Source: CAWUJT01 sp963922715 (GTDB lineage Bacteria; Pseudomonadota; Alphaproteobacteria; Rhodobacterales; Rhodobacteraceae). Taken from it: a DNA stretch of 15,610 bases. The stretch covers positions 1-15,610 of the forward strand of contig CAWUJT010000056.1 in the NCBI GenBank assembly GCA_963922715.1, in the 5' to 3' direction. How positions within the stretch are numbered: the first letter of the stretch is position 1; each line of letters opens with the position of its first letter. Both the position numbers and the translations under genes were made by a program. The notes beneath the pieces are model-generated. The model did not search any database. It worked only from the letters and a program-made list of their open reading frames with translations, and was not told where the DNA came from. Below, in pieces: positions 1 to 5,792 of the stretch.

Positions 1-38
1 ACAAGAACCTTAATCTATTAGGCATACTGGAACGAAAA

Positions 39-887
39 ATGTATGAGCGAGTTGTTAAGTGCTTTTTTCTAGGCTTACTGATCTCTTTGACGGGATGCGG
101 TCAAAGTCAAGATGAAGCATTTAGCCTCGACGACAATGTAAACGTTATTGATGAGAGTAATTTAAATGATCTTATGTTGTCATTGGCCGATCCAAATGAA
201 AGTGTCGCATATTTTTCAAAAGCACTTACTAGCGAACCGGAACGTATCGACCTACGGCGTGGATTGTGTAAAAGTTTATCAAACGCAAGGCGTTTTGAAG
301 AAGCAAATTTATGCTGGTCTGAAGCTGTAAAAGATGCTTCGGCAACGAACCAAGATAATGTTGAATATGCAGGCGTATTGTTGCGCCTCGCTGAATGGGA
401 ACAAGCGGAAACAGTTTTAGATAACGTTCCACCAACCTATGAAACTTACGAACGTTATCGCCTTGAGGCGATGATATCTGATAATAACCGAGAATGGGAA
501 CGTTCAGATAGCTATTACGAAGTAGCCGCTGGTCTAACGACACAACCTGCCACTGTTTATAATAATTGGGGGTATTCAAAACTAAACAGAGGCGCTTTTC
601 TTGAGGCAGAAGAACTCTTCACAAAAGCAATTACATATGACAATACGCTTTTTATAGCAAAAAATAATCTCATGATCACACGAGCGGCACAAAGAGATTA
701 TACATTGCCAATACTTTCATTAACCAAGGCAGAACAAGCGAAACTTATGCATACAGCCGCTGTTGTTGCAACAAACCAAGGGGACATAGATATTGCACGC
801 GGTCTTCTTGAAAAAGCTATTGCTGTGCATCCGCGGTATTTTGAAGAGGCTGTACTAACACTCCGTGCTCTAAATTCTAGGACTTAG
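39..887 (+). CDS. TadD-like TPR lipoprotein of the Tad/Flp pilus locus
   Basis: A 282-residue predicted outer-membrane or periplasmic lipoprotein. The N-terminus has a charged start, a hydrophobic stretch (about residues 8-17) and a lipobox LTGC at 17-20, so Cys20 would be lipidated; this supports the ATG at 39, which has a weak GGA about 7 nt upstream. The rest is helical TPR-type sequence from about residue 52 to the C-terminus, clearest around 175-210 (a NNWGYSKLNRG stretch followed by an AEELFTKAI helix) and again near 240-270. TadD-family TPR lipoproteins help assemble or localise the Tad secretion apparatus. The gene next door is a Tad prepilin peptidase only 1 nt downstream, which supports the assignment and co-translation. 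The frame stays open upstream to the window edge, so an earlier start outside the window cannot be excluded. Base composition is clearly AT-richer than the genes after 2833. The family call is by resemblance and context. Confidence 0.82.
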   Translation: MYERVVKCFFLGLLISLTGCGQSQDEAFSLDDNVNVIDESNLNDLMLSLADPNESVAYFSKALTSEPERIDLRRGLCKSLSNARRFEEANLCWSEAVKDASATNQDNVEYAGVLLRLAEWEQAETVLDNVPPTYETYERYRLEAMISDNNREWERSDSYYEVAAGLTTQPATVYNNWGYSKLNRGAFLEAEELFTKAITYDNTLFIAKNNLMITRAAQRDYTLPILSLTKAEQAKLMHTAAVVATNQGDIDIARGLLEKAIAVHPRYFEEAVLTLRALNSRT

Positions 888-888
888 A

Positions 889-1389
889 ATGGAACTTGCT
901 ATTACATCAAATGAAGCGATTTGGTTTTTAATTCCAAGCATACCAATCTGCCTTTATGTTATATATACAGATTTAAGTAAGATGATCATACCAAATATAA
1001 TGGTATTAGCACTTCTTGGTGTGTTTATAATTATTGGCCCATTCGTTTTGCCTTTTGAGACATATCTCTGGCGGTTTGCGCATTTTGGTGTGGTTCTTGC
1101 CGTGGGTTATATTTTTTACTTAATTGCAGGAATTGGAGCGGGCGATGTGAAATTTGCCGCAGCCATGGCAACTTTCATTGCATTACCTGATTGGGGATTT
1201 GCTTTGATTTTATACACAGTATTTTCATTACTGGGACTTCTATTGCACCAAATAGCAAGAAGAATTGGTTTTATTCAACGTATCACATCTGGATGGAAGA
1301 GTTTTGATCTTAAACAAGGACATTACCCATTGGGAATTTCTCTTGCGGTGATGCACCTTGTATATCTTTCTTTAGGTGCGTTTGGCTAA
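889..1389 (+). CDS. cpaA: A24-family prepilin peptidase (CpaA/TadV type)
   Basis: A 166-residue integral membrane aspartic protease that would cleave the leader of Flp-type prepilins at the inner membrane. Both catalytic aspartates of the family are visible: Asp28 in a TDLSKMIIPN context, and Asp86 in the GAGD motif (residues 83-86) followed by VKF. Hydrophobic segments lie at about 11-26, 37-55, 65-82, 90-118 and near the C-terminus. It is short because, like CpaA/TadV, it lacks the N-terminal methyltransferase domain of PilD-type peptidases. The ATG follows the stop of the lipoprotein gene by one base; an AGGA at 879-882 is the ribosome binding site and lies inside the upstream gene. It almost certainly belongs to the same operon as its two neighbours. 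Composition is AT-rich like the rest of this locus. Confidence 0.9.
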   Translation: MELAITSNEAIWFLIPSIPICLYVIYTDLSKMIIPNIMVLALLGVFIIIGPFVLPFETYLWRFAHFGVVLAVGYIFYLIAGIGAGDVKFAAAMATFIALPDWGFALILYTVFSLLGLLLHQIARRIGFIQRITSGWKSFDLKQGHYPLGISLAVMHLVYLSLGAFG

Positions 1390-1409
1390 AATATAAAAAC
1401 CCTCTGTTT

Positions 1410-1416
1410 GGAAAGG
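1410..1416 (+). promoter_or_regulatory. Ribosome binding site of the AAA+ ATPase gene
   Basis: GGAAAGG ends 7 nt before the ATG at 1424. It supports that start over the in-frame ATG two codons later. It lies in the 34-nt gap after the prepilin peptidase gene, which shows no terminator. Confidence 0.6.
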
Positions 1417-1423
1417 TCTAGAG

Positions 1424-2737
1424 ATGAACATGCAAACACCAACTGGTTGTTCGCCCAATTCTCTTAAAGACCTTTCACAAGTGGGCCTAACAATGGAAAC
1501 TATGCGGAATATAATCTTAAAGACAATATTCCGAAAATCTATTGAAACGATGCATGAGATTTCTCAATCTATTTGTTTACCAGGCGCGTTGACAAACCAA
1601 CTTATTGATAATTTACGTTCTGCAAGCCTTATACAGCCTATGGGCAACCTAAATACTCTTGGTCAAACCAAAGAGATGATCTATGCCCTTACTGAATCGG
1701 GTAAATCACGGGCTCTTGATGCTTTAGCTCAATCTGAATATTACGGCGCAATGCCAGTACCCTTAGAGCAATTCAAAAAACAAGTTGTGCTCCAAACCAT
1801 CAAAAATATAAAAATCACACGGCAAAATTTAATGCGGTCCATGTCGCATCTGATTTTACCAGACGGCTTATTAGATCAACTTGGGCCGGCAATCAGTTCA
1901 GGCCATTCCGTCTTGATGTATGGACCCCCAGGGAATGGCAAAAGTTCAATCGCTGAAGGTATCCGTGATATATTCGGAGATGAAATTTTTGTGCCGCAAA
2001 CCCTTGAATATTCAGGGCAATTCATATCTGTTTTCGATCCTCTTGTTCATAAACCGATCCCCCAGCCACAACTGCATGAAAACAGTCTTCGTATCATTGG
2101 TCCACGTTTTGACGCGCGTTATATCATGTGTAAACGCCCCGCGGTTATTACAGGCGGTGAACTGACACTCCAAACGCTTGATTTGCAGTATAATAAAGCC
2201 CTTCGAACATACCAGGCCCCACTTCAACTTAAAGCCACTGGAGGTGTATTCATCATAGATGACTTAGGTCGCCAAGATGTTGCTCCCCAATCTATTGTGA
2301 ATCGTTGGATTGTTCCAATGGAAATGGGATATGATATTCTTGGCTTGCAATCGGGCGAAAAATTTGAAGTGCCTTTTGACACACTCATGATATTCTCGAC
2401 AAACTTTCACCCTAATAAAATATTCGATGGAGCAGCTCTTCGTAGAGTGTTTTATAAAGTTAAAATTGATGGCCCAACACAAGAAGATTTTTTCAAAATA
2501 TTCATGCTCGTTGCAAAGAAGAAAAAGGTACCAGTAGATGAATTTTCAATGGATCATCTTTTCAACACTCTTTATCCGACGGTCGATAAAAAATATTCAA
2601 ATTTTCATGCGCCATTTCTTATAGATCAAGTTATTTCAATATGTGAGTATGAAGGTATTCCGGTTAAATTGACCCCTGAATTTTTAGACCGTGCTTGGGA
2701 AAATCTTTTCGTCTTTGATAGTGATATCGAAAGATAA
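1424..2737 (+). CDS. AAA+ ATPase with N-terminal helical/winged-helix-like region, Tad-locus associated
   Basis: A 437-residue cytoplasmic ATPase. A Walker A motif GPPGNGKS sits at 167-174, a Walker B VFIIDD at 275-280, and a polar sensor-1 residue is likely Asn327 (STNFHP). Arg340-Arg341 in ALRRVFYKV occupy the place where AAA+ proteins carry sensor or finger arginines. Residues 1-120 form a separate domain; a TESGKSRALDAL segment resembles the end of a winged helix, so it may bind a partner or DNA. No membrane segment is seen. It is not a TadA/CpaF secretion ATPase: the His and Asp boxes and length of that family are absent. I do not recognise a specific function. Being 34 nt behind a prepilin peptidase in an equally AT-rich stretch suggests a role in pilus assembly or its control, for example as a chaperone-like remodeler. 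That role is inference; the ATPase fold is well supported. Confidence 0.85.
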   Translation: MNMQTPTGCSPNSLKDLSQVGLTMETMRNIILKTIFRKSIETMHEISQSICLPGALTNQLIDNLRSASLIQPMGNLNTLGQTKEMIYALTESGKSRALDALAQSEYYGAMPVPLEQFKKQVVLQTIKNIKITRQNLMRSMSHLILPDGLLDQLGPAISSGHSVLMYGPPGNGKSSIAEGIRDIFGDEIFVPQTLEYSGQFISVFDPLVHKPIPQPQLHENSLRIIGPRFDARYIMCKRPAVITGGELTLQTLDLQYNKALRTYQAPLQLKATGGVFIIDDLGRQDVAPQSIVNRWIVPMEMGYDILGLQSGEKFEVPFDTLMIFSTNFHPNKIFDGAALRRVFYKVKIDGPTQEDFFKIFMLVAKKKKVPVDEFSMDHLFNTLYPTVDKKYSNFHAPFLIDQVISICEYEGIPVKLTPEFLDRAWENLFVFDSDIER

Positions 2738-2776
2738 ACGAAACATCGCGGATATCTTATGATTAGAAAATATTAA

Positions 2777-2820
2777 AGTACATAACACTTCTGATACGTT
2801 GAAATATAGAAGTATGTACT
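2777..2820. terminator. Imperfect hairpin between convergent genes, probable bidirectional terminator
   Basis: AGTACATA (2777-2784) pairs with TATGTACT (2813-2820). Inside it, CTTCT (2788-2792) pairs with AGAAG (2808-2812), leaving an ACA bulge on the left arm and a loop of about 15 nt. The stem is AT-rich, with ATTTTAAATT following on the + strand and AATATTTTC following on the - strand, so it is not a classic GC-rich terminator. It lies in the 95-bp gap between the stop codons of the convergent ATPase and ccmG genes, which is where a shared terminator is expected. Confidence 0.5.
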
Positions 2821-2832
2821 GATTTTAAATTC

Positions 2833-3393
2833 TTAAGGTTTTGTGTCTTGTATAATGGGGTTGATTTTTTCTGCGACGATTTGCACTGTTAGTGGGCCAG
2901 CATGACGATAAATGACCGTTCCATCACCTGCGATCACGAATGTTTCCGGTACACCAGAAAGCCCCCAATCGATACCCATGCGGGCCTCCTGGTCTGCGAC
3001 AATCGCCCTGTATGGATCGCCTAATTCTTCTAAAAACCGCAAACCGGCTTCTGGCTGATCGCGGTAATTCACTCCGAAAATGGTCAATCCCTCTTGGTTA
3101 AGCTCTTCCAACCGGGGGTGTTCAGCACGGCACGGCACGCACCAACTGGCCCAAAAATTCACCAAGACGACCTCATCATTGCGTAAATCTTGATCCGTGA
3201 AAACGGGCTTGTCCGACAACGCGATGCTTCGCACAGGCGGTGCTTGTGTCCCAACAAATTGCGACGGAAGAGCATCTGGGTCTTCCCGAAAGAGGCTCGG
3301 GGCCAAAAACACGCCAACCAAAAATGCAAACAGCCCTATGGGAATTAAGCCAACCCACTGAATGCTCGATTGTTTTTGGGGGCTTTTAGTCAT
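2833..3393 (-). CDS. ccmG: Thiol:disulfide interchange protein CcmG/DsbE (HelX)
   Basis: A 186-residue membrane-anchored periplasmic thioredoxin-like protein that reduces the CXXCH cysteines of apocytochromes c before haem attachment. An uncleaved N-terminal membrane anchor lies at about residues 13-32. The redox site is WCVPC with Cys85 and Cys88, preceded by LVNFWAS. A cis-proline loop GVPETF has Pro149. Length fits the DsbE family. I place the start at the ATG at 3393, which overlaps the end of ccmD by 8 nt. A reading frame stays open 26 codons further upstream, but that stretch lies on top of ccmD and would put an implausible charged tail before the anchor. It is the last gene of the ccmABCDG operon, with a hairpin after its stop. 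Confidence 0.95.
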   Translation of the reverse strand: MTKSPQKQSSIQWVGLIPIGLFAFLVGVFLAPSLFREDPDALPSQFVGTQAPPVRSIALSDKPVFTDQDLRNDEVVLVNFWASWCVPCRAEHPRLEELNQEGLTIFGVNYRDQPEAGLRFLEELGDPYRAIVADQEARMGIDWGLSGVPETFVIAGDGTVIYRHAGPLTVQIVAEKINPIIQDTKP

Positions 3394-3553
3394 GTTTATG
3401 GCGCGGCTTGGCAGTTTGTTCCGCGTTCTGCAATTGTGCCTTGATCCGGGTCGCGTGTAGGACGCTTTCACCGATTAGGGCGGCAAGACCGCCAATCGTG
3501 ACCGCATAGGCCATTAAAACTTCAACAGCGTATTTGCCAAGCTCCGGTATCAT
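3386..3553 (-). CDS. ccmD: Haem exporter protein CcmD
   Basis: A 55-residue single-pass membrane protein. One hydrophobic segment spans about residues 9-29, followed by a basic cytoplasmic tail rich in Lys, Arg and His. CcmD is needed to release holo-CcmE from the CcmABC complex. Sequence conservation in this family is low, so size, topology and position between ccmC and ccmG make the call. Its ATG overlaps the ccmC stop as ATGA (4 nt), and its TAA lies inside the start of ccmG (8-nt overlap), a sign of translational coupling. A longer reading of the same frame runs up to 3799 inside ccmC, but it is antiparallel to nothing new and simply overlays the ccmC sequence in another frame. Confidence 0.88.
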   Translation of the reverse strand: MIPELGKYAVEVLMAYAVTIGGLAALIGESVLHATRIKAQLQNAEQTAKPRHKHD

Positions 3554-4278
3554 TGGTGTATCTCTCTTATGATTAACGTATAAAGTCTGCGCCGACGAAT
3601 TTCGGTGCGTGTGCGCAAAAGGACCAGCGCGATAAACAGACAGACAAATCCCGCCATGGAAATCACAGCCGGATACCAAAACTCCGAAGCGATATTTTGC
3701 TCCTGATCCAGAGAAAACGTTGCCCCTTGATGTAAGCCTTGGTTCCAAAACAGGATGGCATAGCGCGACAGAATTGCAAATACAGACCCCACAAGACACA
3801 GGACAGAGGACAGATCAGCCGCCGTGTCAGGGTTATCGATCGCGGCCCACAATGCCATGTACCCAAGATAAAAGAGAAAAAGGATCAAAAAAGAGGTCAG
3901 ACGCGGATCCCATTCCCAATAAGTACCCCACATGGGTTTGCCCCAAATGGCCCCAGTGATCAAGGCAATGAGTGTCATCACAGCCCCAATCGGCGCTGCG
4001 GCACGGGCCGCAAGCACGCTCACATGATGCCGTCGGACCACCCATATCAAAGAGCACACAAGCATCATCAGCCAGGCATTGATCCCCATCAGGGCGGAGG
4101 GTACGTGCACAAACAGGATTTTGACTGTGGAACCCATGCGATAATCGTCAGGGGTAAAGAAAAACCCCCATGTTAGGCCAGCTGTGATAAGCACACACGC
4201 CAAAACCGATAGGGGTGGCAAAAGCCAAGCAGAAGTTGCCATGAACTTCTTTGGATTTGCATATTCCCAGATCGACAT
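3550..4278 (-). CDS. ccmC: Haem transporter/handling protein CcmC
   Basis: A 242-residue six-helix inner-membrane protein of the haem-handling family. It presents haem to the chaperone CcmE in the periplasm. The tryptophan-rich WWD motif is at about 112-129 (GTYWEWDPRLTS core), and the two periplasmic haem-ligand histidines are visible as His58 (FVHVPSALMG) and His183 (GLHQGATF). These correspond in context to the paired histidines of E. coli CcmC. I chose the ATG at 4278 because AGGTGA ends 5 nt before it. A GTG nine bases earlier would lie within that ribosome binding site. The gene is 41 nt behind ccmB and overlaps ccmD by 4 nt. Confidence 0.96.
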   Translation of the reverse strand: MSIWEYANPKKFMATSAWLLPPLSVLACVLITAGLTWGFFFTPDDYRMGSTVKILFVHVPSALMGINAWLMMLVCSLIWVVRRHHVSVLAARAAAPIGAVMTLIALITGAIWGKPMWGTYWEWDPRLTSFLILFLFYLGYMALWAAIDNPDTAADLSSVLCLVGSVFAILSRYAILFWNQGLHQGATFSLDQEQNIASEFWYPAVISMAGFVCLFIALVLLRTRTEIRRRRLYTLIIREIHQ

Positions 4279-4283
4279 GCCTA

Positions 4284-4289
4284 TCACCT
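4284..4289 (-). promoter_or_regulatory. Ribosome binding site deciding the ccmC start
   Basis: On the - strand the bases read AGGTGA, five bases before the ATG at 4278. An upstream in-frame GTG (4285-4287) falls inside this Shine-Dalgarno sequence, so it is unlikely to be the start. Confidence 0.6.
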
Positions 4290-4319
4290 AGGGCGAAGTG
4301 GTTCGCGCCTCAAGCCTTA

Positions 4320-4976
4320 TCAGCGTAAATTCGTGCGCAGGGCAGCGGCGGTCGCAAAAGGCATCACCGCGATGGTGCCCAAAGTGATCCCGAACAAAAG
4401 TAATAAAGGTTGTGTGGTATCAAGATTTTCTGCGCTGCGGCTGACGGCCTCGGCGCCGAAAATTAGTGTCGGCACATAAAGGGGCAGCACCAGAAGCGCC
4501 AACAAAAGCCCGCCGCGTTTCAATCCTACGGTCAAAGCAGCCCCAAATGTTCCAATCCAACTCAGGGCAGGGGTTCCCGCCCCCAGCGACAGCACTAGTG
4601 TTACCATGGCTTGTTCTGGCAAATGCAACAGCAGGCCTAAAAGGGGCGAAACGACCACAAGCGGCAAACCTGTCACAAGCCAATGGGCGAGTGCCTTGGT
4701 CATGGCAATCGCCTCTAACGGCAGGGGGGATGTCGCCAAAAGCTCCAGCGTGCCATCCTCCCAATCAAGGGCGAAAATGCGCTCTAGCGACAAAAGGCAA
4801 GACAGCAAAGCCCCGATCCAAAGAATGCCAGGCGCAACCGGTGCCAGCACAGACGCACTGGGCCCAATACCAAACGGCACAAGAATACACACCATCAAAA
4901 AGAAGGCGAGCGCGAGCCCAAAACCACCGCCCACACGTAAGGCCAAATTAAGATCGCGGAGGAGTAACGCCTTCAT
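4320..4976 (-). CDS. ccmB: Haem exporter ABC permease CcmB
   Basis: A 218-residue polytopic membrane protein, the usual length for CcmB. It has about six hydrophobic segments (around 18-40, 47-65, 95-120, 125-150, 155-180 and 190-210). Residues near 64-75, FALDWEDGTLELL, form the conserved cytoplasmic stretch expected to contact the ATPase CcmA. With CcmA it forms the ABC complex that drives release of haem-loaded CcmE from CcmC and CcmD. Its ATG overlaps the ccmA stop as ATGA (4973-4976), so translation is probably coupled. No anomalies seen. Confidence 0.95.
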   Translation of the reverse strand: MKALLLRDLNLALRVGGGFGLALAFFLMVCILVPFGIGPSASVLAPVAPGILWIGALLSCLLSLERIFALDWEDGTLELLATSPLPLEAIAMTKALAHWLVTGLPLVVVSPLLGLLLHLPEQAMVTLVLSLGAGTPALSWIGTFGAALTVGLKRGGLLLALLVLPLYVPTLIFGAEAVSRSAENLDTTQPLLLLFGITLGTIAVMPFATAAALRTNLR

Positions 4977-5596
4977 TCCACAGCCTCGGCAAAGGGATTA
5001 GCCTTTGACAAATCAGACTTGGGTTTGAAGATCGAAACGTCCAGGGTTTTCGCATTGGGGAGCCCAAGATCAATATGGGTGGCGATCACCGCCGATCCCC
5101 CTTGATCCAGATGTTGTGAAACAACCTCAGCGAAGCGTTTGACATTCGCCTGATCCAAAGAAACTGTCGGCTCATCCAGCAACCAAATGGGCCTTCGGGA
5201 CAGAACAAGCCGCGCCAGCGTCACCCGTCTTTTCTGACCGGCTGAGAGATGCGCCACCAGGCGATGTTGCATTGAGGTCAAGGCAAAACGCTCAATCGCG
5301 GTTTGGGCAGAAGCGCCCTGGAAAATGCGCGCCCAAAAGATCAGGTTTTCGGCCACCGTCAACTGGGCTTTCAACCCATCGCTGTGGCCTGTGTAAACCA
5401 TATCCTCTGGGCTTGCGTCGGTCGTGCCAGACGCTGGTGGTGCCAACCCTGCCAGTGTGCGCAAAAGTGTGCTTTTTCCACTCCCATTGGGCCCTTGCAG
5501 CACCAGGGTTTCCCCGGCGGTGACTGTCAAGCTGACACTGGCCAATACAACCGCTTCACCGCGTTGACAGCAAAGATCTTTGACGTTCAAATCCAT
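4973..5596 (-). CDS. ccmA: Haem exporter ABC ATPase CcmA
   Basis: A 207-residue ABC-transporter ATPase with all the expected parts: Walker A GPNGSGKST at 35-43, a GHSDGLK stretch at 70-76 typical of CcmA, signature LSAGQ at 117-121, Walker B IWLLDE at 137-142, D-loop Asp148 and switch His174. It powers the CcmABCD complex of cytochrome c maturation system I. I take the ATG at 5596 (protein begins MDLNVKD). An in-frame TTG four codons earlier exists but has no better ribosome binding site. It is the first gene of the operon and is divergent from acnA, with 196 bp between the start codons. The ccmE, ccmF and ccmH genes needed for the same pathway are not in the window. Confidence 0.96.
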   Translation of the reverse strand: MDLNVKDLCCQRGEAVVLASVSLTVTAGETLVLQGPNGSGKSTLLRTLAGLAPPASGTTDASPEDMVYTGHSDGLKAQLTVAENLIFWARIFQGASAQTAIERFALTSMQHRLVAHLSAGQKRRVTLARLVLSRRPIWLLDEPTVSLDQANVKRFAEVVSQHLDQGGSAVIATHIDLGLPNAKTLDVSIFKPKSDLSKANPFAEAVE

Positions 5597-5706
5597 GAAA
5601 CCGTTCAATTCCGTTGAAATATGAGGTTATGGAAAGACACACCTGTTTCGCAACGGTTTTTTGATCACGCGCCGGATATTTCATACTTTGGAGCAAAAGT
5701 ATACCG

Positions 5707-5716
5707 TTGTATACAA
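5707..5716. promoter_or_regulatory. Perfect palindrome TTGTATACAA, possible GntR-family operator
   Basis: TTGTATACAA is a perfect 10-bp palindrome in the ccmA-acnA divergent region. A second GTATAC lies at 5699-5704; the two GTATAC cores (second at 5709-5714) are 10 bp apart centre to centre, one helical turn. This sequence type is known as an operator for some FCD-class GntR repressors. No regulator gene is in the window, so which protein binds is unknown, and the site could serve acnA, ccmA or both. Confidence 0.45.
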
Positions 5717-5736
5717 TTTACACTTGAAAATAAGAT
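5707..5736 (+). promoter_or_regulatory. Candidate acnA promoter
   Basis: TTGTAT (5707-5712) and TAAGAT (5731-5736) with an 18-bp spacer form a plausible sigma-70-like pair. The proposed -35 box coincides with the palindrome at 5707-5716, so a bound repressor would block it. This would give a leader of about 50 nt before the acnA start. Weak matches; low certainty. Confidence 0.3.
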
Positions 5737-5780
5737 ATCGATCAGGCAATGAAACAGCAACTGATGCAAGAGACATATCT

Positions 5781-5786
5781 GGAGGA
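5781..5786 (+). promoter_or_regulatory. acnA ribosome binding site
   Basis: GGAGGA lies six bases before the ATG at 5793. This strong Shine-Dalgarno fixes the acnA start there, although the frame stays open upstream to a TTG at 5661. Confidence 0.8.
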
Positions 5787-5792
5787 TCCCCC

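Noticed and set aside
1..38. Possible 3' end of an upstream gene (stop codons at 11-13 and 19-21 in two frames)
   Set aside because: Too short to recognise any protein; a TadC-like gene would be expected there, but the sequence does not show it.
3394..3471. 26-codon N-terminal extension of CcmG
   Set aside because: It lies entirely over ccmD; the ATG at 3393 gives the normal membrane-anchor N-terminus of the family.
5661..5792. 44-codon N-terminal extension of AcnA starting at a TTG
   Set aside because: The stretch holds promoter-like and palindromic DNA, encodes nothing resembling aconitase, and a strong GGAGGA marks the ATG at 5793.
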